Shown piece after piece: positions 9,324 through 18,296 of a stretch of 64,000 nt of DNA. The stretch covers positions 1,922,001 to 1,986,000 of the forward strand of contig JADJSD010000001.1 in NCBI GenBank assembly GCA_016711875.1. Direction: 5' to 3'. How positions within the stretch are numbered: position 1 is the first letter of the stretch; every line of letters starts with the position of its first letter. The notes below the pieces were generated by a model. It did no database searches. It was not told the origin of the DNA and saw nothing but the letters and a program-made list of their open reading frames with translations. Position numbers and translations under genes: made by a program. The DNA is from Betaproteobacteria bacterium (lineage in GTDB: Bacteria > Pseudomonadota > Gammaproteobacteria > Burkholderiales > Usitatibacteraceae).

Positions 9324-10286
9324 ATGCGCACCCGTTTCGCCCTTCTTGCCGCCGCGCTTTGCGTGGCCGCATTGCCCGCCCTTTCGCAGGGGTACCCGAA
9401 CAAGCCCGTGAAGGTCGTCGTGCCGTTCCCGGCGGGCGGCCCGACCGACGTGCTCACGCGAGTGCTCGCGGACAAGATGGGTGCGCAACTGGGGCAGCCG
9501 GTCGTCGTGGAGAACAAGCCGGGCGCCGGCGGCTCGATCGGCGCCGATTTCGTCGCGAAGAGCGCGCCCGACGGCTACACGCTGGTGATGGCCACCGCGA
9601 GCACGCACTCGATCGGCCCGTACCTGGGCAAGCTTCCCTACGATCCCGTGAAGGACTTCACGCCGATCGTGTGGGTGGGCAACGCCACGAACGTGCTGGT
9701 GGTGAGCAACAACGTGCCGGCCTCGAACGTGAAGGAACTGATCGAGCTCGCGCGCAAGGACCCGGGTCGCCTCAACTACGCCACGAGCGGCATCGGCACG
9801 ATATCGCACCTCACGAGCGAGCTCTTCGCGAGCATGGCGGGCGTGAAGCTCACGCACGTTCCCTACAAGGGGACGCAGCAGTCGATTCCCGATGTCATGA
9901 GCGGCCAGGTCGCGATCCTCTTCGACAACATCATGACGGCGATGCCCAACGTGAAGGCCGGCAAGGTGAAGGCGCTCGGCATCTCCTCGCCGAAGCGATC
10001 GGCGCTCGTGCCCGAGCTGCCCACCGTCGCCGAGGCCGGGCTGCCCGGTTTCCAGAGCCTCGTCTGGTTCGGCCTCCTGGGGCCGGCCGGGACGCCGAAG
10101 GCGGTCGTGGACCGCGTGAACGCGGAGCTGAACAAGGCGCTGCTGCTTCCCGAGATCCAGGCCCGCTTCGTCCAGGTGGGCTTCGAGCCCGCCGTCGGAA
10201 CGAGCGCGGATTTCGCCCGGACCATGGAGCGCGATGCCGCCAAGTGGTCGAAGGTGATCAAGGATGCCGGCGTGAAGCCGGAGTAG
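9324..10286 (+). CDS. TctC/Bug-family periplasmic solute-binding protein
   Basis: This 320-residue secreted binding protein has a Sec signal peptide (about residues 1-22, ending ALSQG) and the family motifs PVKVVVPFPAGGPTDVL, VVVENKPGAGGSIGADFV and THVPYKGTQQSIPDV. Bug proteins bind small carboxylates or amides; many are orphans without their own permease. The upstream 95-base gap is shared with the divergent haloacid dehalogenase. A gamma-glutamyltransferase-like gene follows 43 bases downstream, a pairing that suggests the ligand may be a product of that enzyme. The ligand cannot be read from the sequence. Confidence 0.9.
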   Translation: MRTRFALLAAALCVAALPALSQGYPNKPVKVVVPFPAGGPTDVLTRVLADKMGAQLGQPVVVENKPGAGGSIGADFVAKSAPDGYTLVMATASTHSIGPYLGKLPYDPVKDFTPIVWVGNATNVLVVSNNVPASNVKELIELARKDPGRLNYATSGIGTISHLTSELFASMAGVKLTHVPYKGTQQSIPDVMSGQVAILFDNIMTAMPNVKAGKVKALGISSPKRSALVPELPTVAEAGLPGFQSLVWFGLLGPAGTPKAVVDRVNAELNKALLLPEIQARFVQVGFEPAVGTSADFARTMERDAAKWSKVIKDAGVKPE

Positions 10287-10329
10287 CCGCCGTCCCGACG
10301 AACAACAAGAAAGCACCGAGCCGCCCGCC

Positions 10330-11919
10330 ATGACCTTTTCCTGGGATTTTCCCTACGCTTCGCAGCGCATGCCCGTGATGGCGCGCAACATCGTCGCCAC
10401 CTCGCAGCCTCTCGCGGCGCAGGCGGGCATGCAGGCGCTCGCGCGCGGCGGCAACGCGGTCGACGCGGCGCTCGCGGCGGCCATCACGCTCACGGTGGTG
10501 GAGCCCACGTCCAACGGCATCGGCTCGGACGCGTTCGCGATCCTCTGGGACGGCGAGAGGCTCGTGGGCCTCAACGCCTCGGGCCGCGCGCCCGCGGGGT
10601 GGACGCCGGAGCGATTCGCCGGCCGCACGGCGATGCCCCAGACCGGATGGGACGCGGTGACGGTCCCGGGCTGCGTTTCCGCCTGGGTGGCGCTCTCGGA
10701 ACGCTACGGCAAGCTCCCCTTCGCGGACCTCTTCGGCGCGGCCATCCGCTACGCGCGCGACGGCTATGTCGTCTCGCCCATCACGGCGATGAGCTGGGCT
10801 CGCCAGGCGCCGACCTTCACGAAGTTCTCGGAGTTCGCGTGGACGTTCCTGCCCAAGGATCGCGCGCCGCGCGCCGGCGAGCGGTTCTACTGCCCCCAGC
10901 AGGCCGAGACGCTCGAGGAGATCGCGGCCACGAAGGGCGAGAGCTTCTACCGCGGCAAGCTGGCCGAGCGCATCGCGATGGCGAGCCGGGCGGACGACGG
11001 CGCGCACACCACCCAGGATTTCGCGAATCACCGCTGCGACTGGGTCGAGCCGCTGTCGATCGAGTACCGCGGCTACCGGCTGCACGAGATCCCGCCCAAC
11101 GGGCAGGGCATCGTGGCGCTCATGGCGCTGGGCATCCTGCGGCACTTCGACCTGGCCTCCATGCCCGTGGACGGCGTCGAGAGCCTGCACCTGCAGCTCG
11201 AGGCGATGAAGCTCGCCTTCGCCGACGCGTACCGGTACGTGTCGGATCCCGCGACGATGGAGCTTCCGGCCGGCCGCCTGCTCGACGACGCCTATCTCGC
11301 CGGCCGGGCGAAGGCCATCGACCGGCAACGGGCGCAGGACCACGCGCCCGGCGACCCGCGTGCCGGGGGGACGGTCTATCTCACCACGGCCGACGAGAAC
11401 GGCATGATGGTCTCGTACATCCAGTCCAACTACATGGGCTTCGGCTCGGGCATCGTGGTGCCCGGCACCGGCATCTCGATGCAGAACCGCGGCCACGGCT
11501 TCAGCCTGAAGCCCGGGCACCCGAACCTCGTGGGGCCGGGCAAGCGCCCGTTCCAGACGATCATCCCGGGCTTCCTCACGAAGGACGGCCAGCCCGTGAT
11601 GAGCTTCGGCGTGATGGGCGGCAACATGCAGCCCCAGGGCCACGCGCAGATGGTCACGCGCATCGTCGACTACCAGCAGAACCCGCAGGCCGCCTCCGAC
11701 GGCCCGCGCTGGATCGTGAACGCCGACTTCAGCGTGAGCTTCGAGGAGGGGCGCATCGCGCCGGCCGTGCTCGAGGCGCTCGCGGCCCGCGGCCACCGCA
11801 TCATCGCGGCCGAGCGCGGCACCTTCGGCTTCGGCGGCGCGCAGCTCATCTGGAAGCTCGACGACGGGTACTGCGCCGGGTCGGACCACCGCAAGGACGG
11901 CCACGCGGTCGGGTTCTAG
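10330..11919 (+). CDS. gamma-glutamyltransferase family protein (Ntn hydrolase)
   Basis: This 529-residue protein is a gamma-glutamyltransferase-like N-terminal-nucleophile hydrolase, made as a precursor that cleaves itself. The predicted nucleophile is Thr348 in GGTVYLTTADENG, which would become the first residue of the small subunit. Upstream, ARGGNAVDAALAAA and SNGIGSDAFAILW are the usual large-subunit motifs, and PFQTIIPGF is the usual small-subunit motif. No clear signal peptide is visible, so unlike classic periplasmic GGT it may be cytoplasmic. It follows a Bug-protein gene and converges with gluQ 6 bases away. The substrate is uncertain, as the family includes cephalosporin acylases. 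Confidence 0.85.
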   Translation: MTFSWDFPYASQRMPVMARNIVATSQPLAAQAGMQALARGGNAVDAALAAAITLTVVEPTSNGIGSDAFAILWDGERLVGLNASGRAPAGWTPERFAGRTAMPQTGWDAVTVPGCVSAWVALSERYGKLPFADLFGAAIRYARDGYVVSPITAMSWARQAPTFTKFSEFAWTFLPKDRAPRAGERFYCPQQAETLEEIAATKGESFYRGKLAERIAMASRADDGAHTTQDFANHRCDWVEPLSIEYRGYRLHEIPPNGQGIVALMALGILRHFDLASMPVDGVESLHLQLEAMKLAFADAYRYVSDPATMELPAGRLLDDAYLAGRAKAIDRQRAQDHAPGDPRAGGTVYLTTADENGMMVSYIQSNYMGFGSGIVVPGTGISMQNRGHGFSLKPGHPNLVGPGKRPFQTIIPGFLTKDGQPVMSFGVMGGNMQPQGHAQMVTRIVDYQQNPQAASDGPRWIVNADFSVSFEEGRIAPAVLEALAARGHRIIAAERGTFGFGGAQLIWKLDDGYCAGSDHRKDGHAVGF

Positions 11920-11925
11920 CGGGGC

Positions 11926-12813
11926 TCAGTCGCGCGGCAAGTCGACGGCCCGCGTTCGCGGGATTCGCGTGGCATCGTACCGGTGGACGGCCGCGTCGAG
12001 CAGCCGCGCCGGATTCTCGCCGTCGTCCGGGACTTCCTGCCCGAGGAACGCCAGTGCCCGGGCGATCCACTTGGTTGCCAGGCTCGCATCGATGGCGGGC
12101 GCGAGCGTCTGCTTGGAAAGTTTCTCGCCCCCGACCGTCACGACCGGGATGTGCAGGTAGCGGGGTGTCGGGAAACCGAGCGCGCGCTGCAGCGCGATCT
12201 GCCGGGGCGTCGAATCGAGCAGGTCCGCGCCCCTCACCACGTCCGTGACGCCGAGGTCGGCGTCGTCGACGACGACCGCGAGCTGGTACGCGAAGAGGCC
12301 GTCGCGGCGCTTCACGACGAAATCGCCGACGTCGCGCGCCAGTTGCTGCGATTGCGGGCCCTGCAGGCGGTCCTCGAATTCGATGGGCTCTTCGTCGACG
12401 CGCAATCGCTCGGCGCCGGCGACGTCGATCCCCAGCGCGAGTTCGCGGCAGGTGCCGGGATAGACGATGCCGTCAATACCGTGGGTGCCGGAGTCGGCGA
12501 TCTCCTTGCGCGAGCAGCGGCAGCGATAGACGAGCCCGCGATCCCGAAGGCTCGCCAGGGCTTCCTCGTACCGCGCGGTGCGCGCCGTCTGCCGCACGAT
12601 CGGGCCGTCCCAGTGCAGGCCGAGTGAATCGAGGGCGCGAAAAATCTCATCCTCGGCGCCGGGCACGGTGCGGGTGGCGTCGACGTCCTCGATCCGCAGG
12701 TGCCATTGGCCGCCGGCGGCGCGTGCGTCGAGCCAGCTCGCGACGGCGGCGACGAGGGAGCCGAAGTGCAGCGGCCCGGTGGGGGAGGGCGAGAACCGGC
12801 CGATGGGTTTCAC
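11926..12813 (-). CDS. gluQ: glutamyl-Q tRNA(Asp) synthetase
   Basis: This 295-residue paralogue of glutamyl-tRNA synthetase lacks the anticodon-binding domain. It attaches glutamate to queuosine in tRNA(Asp). GRFSPSPTGPLHFGSL at the N-terminus holds the HIGH-type signature (HFGS, residues 16-19), and EKLSKQT is the KMSKS-type motif. A cysteine cluster (YRCRCS and, later, PGTC) forms the zinc site typical of GluQ. The start is GTG at 12813, inside a GTGA overlap with the LysR stop codon, so translation is probably coupled to the regulator. The usual partner dksA is not next to it. Confidence 0.92.
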   Translation of the reverse strand: MKPIGRFSPSPTGPLHFGSLVAAVASWLDARAAGGQWHLRIEDVDATRTVPGAEDEIFRALDSLGLHWDGPIVRQTARTARYEEALASLRDRGLVYRCRCSRKEIADSGTHGIDGIVYPGTCRELALGIDVAGAERLRVDEEPIEFEDRLQGPQSQQLARDVGDFVVKRRDGLFAYQLAVVVDDADLGVTDVVRGADLLDSTPRQIALQRALGFPTPRYLHIPVVTVGGEKLSKQTLAPAIDASLATKWIARALAFLGQEVPDDGENPARLLDAAVHRYDATRIPRTRAVDLPRD

Positions 12814-13712
12814 GAGAGGAGCATCGCCGTGACGAGCGGATCCTCGAGGCGCTTCACGAACCATTTGGTCGCCTTGCCGGCGGCGGCCGGGCGCCAGGCG
12901 AGGACGATGTCGGCGGGCGGCCGCTCGGCTTCGGGCGCGAGGATGACGAGGCGCTTCGCATAGGCTTCCCGCTCGGCGATCCAGCGCGGCACCCAGCCCA
13001 CGCCCAGTCCGGCGACGTGCGCGGCCACCTTGGCCTCCATCGTGCCGACGGTGAGGATGTCCTGGCCCGACAGCAGGCCCACGGTGCGCGGCGGCAGCAG
13101 TCGCGAGGTGTCGGCTATCGCGATCGCCCGGTGGCGAAGCAGCATCGCCTCCGTGATGGGGCCCGCTTCCCGGGCGAGCGGGTGGAAGGGCGCGGCGACC
13201 AGGGCCATCGCGATGGAGCCCAGGGGCCGGGCGGTATAGGCGCCCCCCGACGGCGCGTCTCCGGAAGCGCCAACGGCGAGGTCGGCCCGGCCGGCCGCCA
13301 GGGCATCCCACGTGCCGCCCAGCACCTCGTGCAGCAGCTTCACGCGAGTGCCGGTATTGGCCGCGTAGAACTCGGCGACCAGGCCCATGAGCTTCTCCGC
13401 GCCGATGAGGGTGCTCACGGCGATGCGCAGCTCGGCTTCCCAGCCCCGGGCGACCTGCCGGACGCGGCATTCGAGATCGGCGGCGATCCGAAGCAACTCC
13501 CGGCCTTCCTGCAGCAGCTCCCGGCCGGCCTCGGTCAGCTTGGCCCGGTGGCCCCGGCGGTCGAAAAGCTGGACGTCCAACGCTTCCTCGGCCTGTTGAA
13601 CGGAGTAAGTGACCGCTGACGGAACGCGGTGAAGTTCGTCGGCGGCGGCGGCGAAGGACCCGCGCCGGTCGATGGCGTCCAGAACCTCAAGGGTTTCGAG
13701 GGTCAGCTTCAA
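12810..13712 (-). CDS. LysR-family transcriptional regulator
   Basis: This 300-residue regulator has an N-terminal winged helix-turn-helix (about residues 1-60, with GSFAAAADELHRVPSAVTYSVQQAE as the recognition region) and a C-terminal periplasmic-binding-protein-like effector domain. It is transcribed divergently from a pirin gene across a 108-base AT-rich gap, the standard layout for a LysR protein and its target. The pirin/old-yellow-enzyme/FMN-reductase run is therefore the likely regulon. The effector is unknown. Its TGA overlaps the gluQ start. Confidence 0.92.
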   Translation of the reverse strand: MKLTLETLEVLDAIDRRGSFAAAADELHRVPSAVTYSVQQAEEALDVQLFDRRGHRAKLTEAGRELLQEGRELLRIAADLECRVRQVARGWEAELRIAVSTLIGAEKLMGLVAEFYAANTGTRVKLLHEVLGGTWDALAAGRADLAVGASGDAPSGGAYTARPLGSIAMALVAAPFHPLAREAGPITEAMLLRHRAIAIADTSRLLPPRTVGLLSGQDILTVGTMEAKVAAHVAGLGVGWVPRWIAEREAYAKRLVILAPEAERPPADIVLAWRPAAAGKATKWFVKRLEDPLVTAMLLS

Positions 13713-13820
13713 TGTTCAAAAATTTCGAGCGACATGGTGGAAATTATTCGCTATCAATAGGGAAATATCAATTCCATCATGTGGTTCATCGTTCAGCCAG
13801 TCAGCCGAAAGGAAACGACA
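13713..13820. promoter_or_regulatory. divergent LysR/pirin control region with repeated TATCAAT
   Basis: This gap separates the LysR gene from the first pirin gene and is much richer in A and T than its surroundings. TATCAAT occurs twice in the same direction (13752-13758 and 13766-13772), 14 bases apart, and the spacing offers several T-N11-A arrangements as bound by LysR proteins. An AAAGGAAA ribosome-binding site precedes the pirin ATG at 13821. Control by the adjacent LysR protein is inferred. Confidence 0.5.
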
Positions 13821-14519
<699 letters not shown>

Positions 14520-14554
14520 CCCCATCTACCTCCATCCACCGACAGGAATCCGAC

Positions 14555-15427
14555 ATGACCCCCGTCGCCCCGGCGCGAATCGCCCAGCGCGTCATCGCCT
14601 CGCAACCGGCCGCCGCCGGCACGCTGGCCGTGCGCCGCGCCTTGCCGGACCGCGAGCGCAAGGCGGTGGGCCCGTGGGTCTTCCTCGACCACTTCGGGCC
14701 GGCGCGCCTCGCCGGCGGCGACGGCGTCGGCCCGCATCCGCACGCCGGCATCGAGACCGTCACCTACCTGCTCGAGGGGCGCAACGAGCACCGCGATTCC
14801 GCGGGCCACTCGGGCATCGTCACCGCGGGCGGCGCGCAATGGATGACGGCAGGGCGCGGCATCGTGCACGCCGAGCGGCCCCTCATGGAATCGAACGGCG
14901 AGGCGATCGTGCACGGCATCCAGCTCTGGACGAGCCTGCCGCGCGCGATGAAGCTGATGCCGCCGGGCTACCAGCGCATCGAGGCGTCCGCGATCGCCCG
15001 GTCCGATCTTCCCGGGGCGCGTCTTCGGGTCATCGCCGGCGAGGTATCCGGGGTGCGCGGGCCGGCGCAGGCGCTGATGCCGCTTTTCCTCGCGCACGCC
15101 AGCATCGATCCCGGCGCGCGCATCGCGCTCGAAGTGGCGCCTTGTTTCGAGGCCGGCGCATACGTCATCGCGGGCCGGGGCGCCTTCGGTTCCGGGGATC
15201 CCCTTTCGGCGGGCGCCGGCGAACTGGCCGTCTTCGCCGACGAGGGTGGCCTTCTCGAGGCCGCCAATATCGGCACCGAACCGCTGGAGGCGCTCTTCCT
15301 GGGCGGGGCGCCCGCCGAGGGACCGCTCGTGTTCCACGGTCCCTTCGTCATGAACAGCGCCGAGCAGGTCCGCGCCGCGGAGATCGCCTTCCGCACCGGT
15401 CGCATGGGCACGCTCGCCGAATCCTGA
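14555..15427 (+). CDS. pirin family protein (second copy)
   Basis: This 290-residue pirin is longer than its upstream neighbour and belongs to a different branch. The metal ligands are present in GPHPHAGIETVTYLL and GRGIVHAERP, equivalent to the His-x-His and His-x-Glu pairs. The C-terminal cupin (about residues 170-270) holds the usual pirin tail GPFVMNS. It starts 35 bases after the first pirin stop and is probably in the same transcript. The reaction is unknown; quercetin dioxygenase activity or a transcription-cofactor role are both described for the family. Confidence 0.9.
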   Translation: MTPVAPARIAQRVIASQPAAAGTLAVRRALPDRERKAVGPWVFLDHFGPARLAGGDGVGPHPHAGIETVTYLLEGRNEHRDSAGHSGIVTAGGAQWMTAGRGIVHAERPLMESNGEAIVHGIQLWTSLPRAMKLMPPGYQRIEASAIARSDLPGARLRVIAGEVSGVRGPAQALMPLFLAHASIDPGARIALEVAPCFEAGAYVIAGRGAFGSGDPLSAGAGELAVFADEGGLLEAANIGTEPLEALFLGGAPAEGPLVFHGPFVMNSAEQVRAAEIAFRTGRMGTLAES

Positions 15428-15471
15428 ATCCGCCGCACCGTCACTTTCCACATTCCAAGAAAGGAAACACC

Positions 15472-16557
15472 ATGACCGACTTCCTGTTCTCCGCCGGCAA
15501 GCTGGGCAAGCTCACGCTGCCGAATCGCATCGTGATGGCGCCGATGACCCGCAGCCGCGCCATCGGCAACGTGCCGAACGACCTGATGGCGAAGTACTAC
15601 GCCGATCGCGCCGACGCCGGCCTCATCGTCACCGAAGGCGTCGCCCCGTCGGCGGACGGGCTCGGCTACTCGCGCATCCCCGGGCTCTTCACCGACGAGC
15701 AGCAGGCGGGCTGGAAGAAGGTGACCGACGCCGTCCACGCGAAGGGCGGGCGCATCGTGGTGCAGTTCATGCACACCGGCCGCATCGGGCACCCGGACAA
15801 CATGCTGGCAGGCGCGCGCATGGTCGCCCCCTCGGCCGTCGCCGCGGCCGGGCAGATGTGGACGGACCAGAAGGGCCTGCAGGACCACCCGGTTCCCGTC
15901 GAGATGACGGAGGCGGACATCGCGAAGGCCATCGGCGAATTTGTCGACGCCTCGAAGCGCGCGATCGCCGCGGGCTTCGACGGCGTGGAACTCCACGGTG
16001 CCAACGGCTACCTCATCGACCAGTTCCTCAACATGAAGTCCAACCGTCGCACGGACCGCTGGGGCGGCAGCGTCGAAAACCGCATCCGCTTCGCGGTGGA
16101 AGCCGCGAAGGCGGTGGCGGCGGCGATCGGCCCGGAGCGCGTCGGCATCCGCCTTTCGCCCTACGGCGTCTACAACGATCTCGGGCCGGACGCCGAGATG
16201 GACGCGGTGTACCTGGCGCTCCTGCGGGAGCTCAACGCGGTCGGCATCGCCTTCGTGCATTTCGTCGACGTCGGCGTGATGGGCGCGCCGGAGTCGAAAC
16301 CGGTCCTGCGAAAGGCGATGCGCGAGGCCTTCGACGGCGCCTTCATCCTGAACGGCGGCTATGACGGCGCGAAGGCGGAGGCGGACCTCGCGGCCTCGGC
16401 CGGCGATTTCGTCGCCTTCGGCAAGCCCTTCATCTCCAACCCGGATCTCGTCGCGAAGCTGAAGTCGGGCGCGGCGCTGCGTCCGGCCGATCCGGCCACG
16501 TTCTTCACGCCGGGCGCGCAGGGCTACTCGGACTATCCTGTCGGTCTCGCCGCCTGA
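15472..16557 (+). CDS. nemA: old yellow enzyme family reductase (N-ethylmaleimide reductase type)
   Basis: This 361-residue FMN-dependent TIM-barrel ene-reductase uses NAD(P)H to reduce activated C=C bonds, nitro-esters or quinone-like electrophiles. His175 and Asn178 in HGANGYLIDQF bind the substrate carbonyl or nitro group and Tyr180 is the proton donor. NRIVMAPMTRSRA at the N-terminus contacts FMN, and FGKPFISNPDL is the C-terminal phosphate-binding segment. AAAGGAAA precedes the ATG. Its place behind two pirins and before an FMN reductase supports a role in electrophile defence. Confidence 0.9.
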   Translation: MTDFLFSAGKLGKLTLPNRIVMAPMTRSRAIGNVPNDLMAKYYADRADAGLIVTEGVAPSADGLGYSRIPGLFTDEQQAGWKKVTDAVHAKGGRIVVQFMHTGRIGHPDNMLAGARMVAPSAVAAAGQMWTDQKGLQDHPVPVEMTEADIAKAIGEFVDASKRAIAAGFDGVELHGANGYLIDQFLNMKSNRRTDRWGGSVENRIRFAVEAAKAVAAAIGPERVGIRLSPYGVYNDLGPDAEMDAVYLALLRELNAVGIAFVHFVDVGVMGAPESKPVLRKAMREAFDGAFILNGGYDGAKAEADLAASAGDFVAFGKPFISNPDLVAKLKSGAALRPADPATFFTPGAQGYSDYPVGLAA

Positions 16558-16571
16558 TCGGAGCGCCTTCC

Positions 16572-17159
16572 ATGACCGCCCGCATCCTCGCCTTCGCCGG
16601 TTCCGCCCGGCGCGATTCCCTCAACAAGAAGCTCGCGCGGGCGGCGCACGCCGGCGCGAAGGCGGCGGGTGCCGAGGCCACCTTCGTCGACCTCGAGGAC
16701 TACCCGATGCCGATCTACCACGGCGATCTCGAGGTGGCCTCGGGCATGCCGCAGATGGCGCGCGAACTGCGCGCCCTGCTCCTCGCGCACGATGGCCTCC
16801 TCATCGCGTCGCCGGAGAACAACAGCTCGATCTCCGCGCTGCTCAAGAACACGATCGACTGGCTCTCGCGCGACGTGGGTGACGGCAAGGGCTCGAACTC
16901 GGGTCTCGCCCCGTGGCGCGGCAAGGTGGCGGGGATGCTGGCGGCCTCGCCCGGTGCCTTCGGGGGCGTTCGGCATCTGCCGCACCTGCGCCAGGTGCTC
17001 GCGGGGCTGGGCGTCACCGTCGTCGGCGCGCAGGTCGCGGTGCCGAAGGCCCACGAGGCGTTCGCGGCGGACGGGTCGCTCGCGGACGAGCGCGTCGCCA
17101 GGCAGGTACGCTCGCTGGCCGAGGCCGTGGCGGGCCTCGCGGCGAAGCTGCGGGCATAG
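16572..17159 (+). CDS. NADPH-dependent FMN reductase family (flavodoxin fold)
   Basis: This 195-residue flavodoxin-like protein reduces FMN or quinones with NAD(P)H. The phosphate-binding loop GSARRDSLNKKLAR is at residues 10-23 and SPENNSSISALLKNTIDW is the second flavin-contact segment. The gene follows the old-yellow-enzyme gene by 14 bases and may supply reduced flavin or act on quinones directly. Its TAG stop lies inside the first ATAG element of the OxyR-like site that precedes dps. Confidence 0.88.
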   Translation: MTARILAFAGSARRDSLNKKLARAAHAGAKAAGAEATFVDLEDYPMPIYHGDLEVASGMPQMARELRALLLAHDGLLIASPENNSSISALLKNTIDWLSRDVGDGKGSNSGLAPWRGKVAGMLAASPGAFGGVRHLPHLRQVLAGLGVTVVGAQVAVPKAHEAFAADGSLADERVARQVRSLAEAVAGLAAKLRA

Positions 17160-17192
17160 GGCGGCCCTATCGGTCGCATAGGAAGATTTCAT
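17156..17192 (+). promoter_or_regulatory. OxyR-type binding site upstream of dps
   Basis: The sequence reads ATAG (17156-17159), N7, CTAT (17167-17170), N7, ATAG (17178-17181), N7, TCAT (17189-17192). The OxyR consensus is ATAG-N7-CTAT-N7-ATAG-N7-CTAT, so three of four tetramers match exactly with exact spacing and the last matches at two of four bases. It lies 59 bases before the dps start, where OxyR would contact a weak -35 element. Control of dps by OxyR is known in enterics and is inferred here. Confidence 0.72.
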
Positions 17193-17251
17193 TGGCCTCG
17201 CGACCCATCGCGCCGGACAATATCCTCATACCCACCGCGAAGGAGAAGACC

Positions 17252-17743
17252 ATGGCCAGGAAGAAATCCGCATCGAGCGTCGACATCGGCATCGCCGAAC
17301 GCGACCGCGCGAAGATCGCCGACGGGCTCTCGCACCTGCTCGCCGACACCTACACGCTCTACCTCAAGACGCACAACTTCCACTGGAACGTGAAGGGCCC
17401 GATGTTCCAGACCCTGCACCTCATGTTCGAGACGCAGTACAACGAGCTCGCCCTCGCCGTGGACCTCATCGCCGAGCGCATCCGCGCCCTGGGCTACCCG
17501 GCGCCGGGTACCTACCGGGAATATGCGAAGCTCTCCTCCATCAAGGAGACCGAGGGCGTGCCCGAGGCCCGCGAGATGATCCGCCTGCTGGTCGAAGGAC
17601 AGGAGGCCGTGGTGCGCACCGCGCGCGGTGTCTTCCCGCTGGTCGACAAGGCCCATGACGAACCGAGCGCGGACCTCCTCACGCAGCGCATGCAGGTGCA
17701 CGAGAAGACGGCCTGGATGCTCCGGGCGCTCCTCGAGAAGTGA
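17252..17743 (+). CDS. dps: Dps family ferritin-like DNA-protection protein
   Basis: This 163-residue member of the Dps/ferritin family forms a dodecamer that oxidises ferrous iron with hydrogen peroxide and shields DNA. The ferroxidase ligands are in THNFHWNVKGPMF and, later, FETQYNELALAVDLIAERI, in the usual intersubunit arrangement. The lysine-rich N-terminus (MARKKSAS) could bind DNA. AAGGAGAAG gives a good ribosome-binding site. The OxyR-like site just upstream and the redox genes around it fit a peroxide response. Confidence 0.95.
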   Translation: MARKKSASSVDIGIAERDRAKIADGLSHLLADTYTLYLKTHNFHWNVKGPMFQTLHLMFETQYNELALAVDLIAERIRALGYPAPGTYREYAKLSSIKETEGVPEAREMIRLLVEGQEAVVRTARGVFPLVDKAHDEPSADLLTQRMQVHEKTAWMLRALLEK

Positions 17744-17804
17744 ACCCGGCTTGAAAACCGGGCCGGCCGACCCGACGTCGTCCGGCCCTCCACTGGAGAA
17801 CAGA

Positions 17805-18191
17805 ATGGCCGTCGTCGAACTCACGAAGGAAAACTTCGAGCAGGTGATCACTTCCAACCCGATGGTCATCGTGGACTACTGGGCGCCCTGGTGCGGCCCG
17901 TGTCGCGGCTTCGCGCCCGTCTTCGAGGCGGTGGCCGAGGCGAATCCCGACATCGTCTTCGCCAAGGTCAACACCGACGACGAGCAGGAGATCGGGCAGC
18001 ACTTCCAGATCCGTTCCATCCCCACGCTCATGGTGTTCAAGGAGCAGGTCATCGTGTTCTCGCAGGCCGGCGCGCTTCCCAAGGGGCCCCTCGAGCAGGT
18101 CGTGGCCAAGGCGAAGGAACTGGACATGGCCGACGTGCGCCGGCAAATGGCGGAGCAGGAGGCGGCGGAAGCGGCTCGTCCCTCCGCCTAG
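17805..18191 (+). CDS. thioredoxin family protein
   Basis: This 128-residue thioredoxin-fold protein has the intact active site WAPWCGPCRGF (about residues 26-36) and the cis-proline segment IRSIPTLMVFK. It therefore probably acts as a cytoplasmic disulfide reductant. A short charged, alanine-rich tail (after residue 108) extends past the normal fold. It follows dps by 61 bases and closes the stress block, ended by a stem-loop terminator. It may be a general thioredoxin or a specialised partner for one of the neighbours. Confidence 0.9.
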   Translation: MAVVELTKENFEQVITSNPMVIVDYWAPWCGPCRGFAPVFEAVAEANPDIVFAKVNTDDEQEIGQHFQIRSIPTLMVFKEQVIVFSQAGALPKGPLEQVVAKAKELDMADVRRQMAEQEAAEAARPSA

Positions 18192-18203
18192 GCCTTTCGT
18201 CCC

Positions 18204-18234
18204 GCCGGGGGCACGGCCCGTCCCCGGCTTTGTT
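18204..18234 (+). terminator. Rho-independent terminator after thioredoxin gene
   Basis: A perfect 7-bp stem, GCCGGGG (18204-18210) with CCCCGGC (18222-18228), is followed by TTTGTT and more T-rich sequence. It lies 13 bases after the thioredoxin stop codon and would end the dps/thioredoxin transcript. Confidence 0.7.
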
Positions 18235-18296
18235 GAGTTTTGCGGCGGCACGCCTCACACTTCGCGGCTTCACCGACTGTGTCCGGAGTGTCCCGC

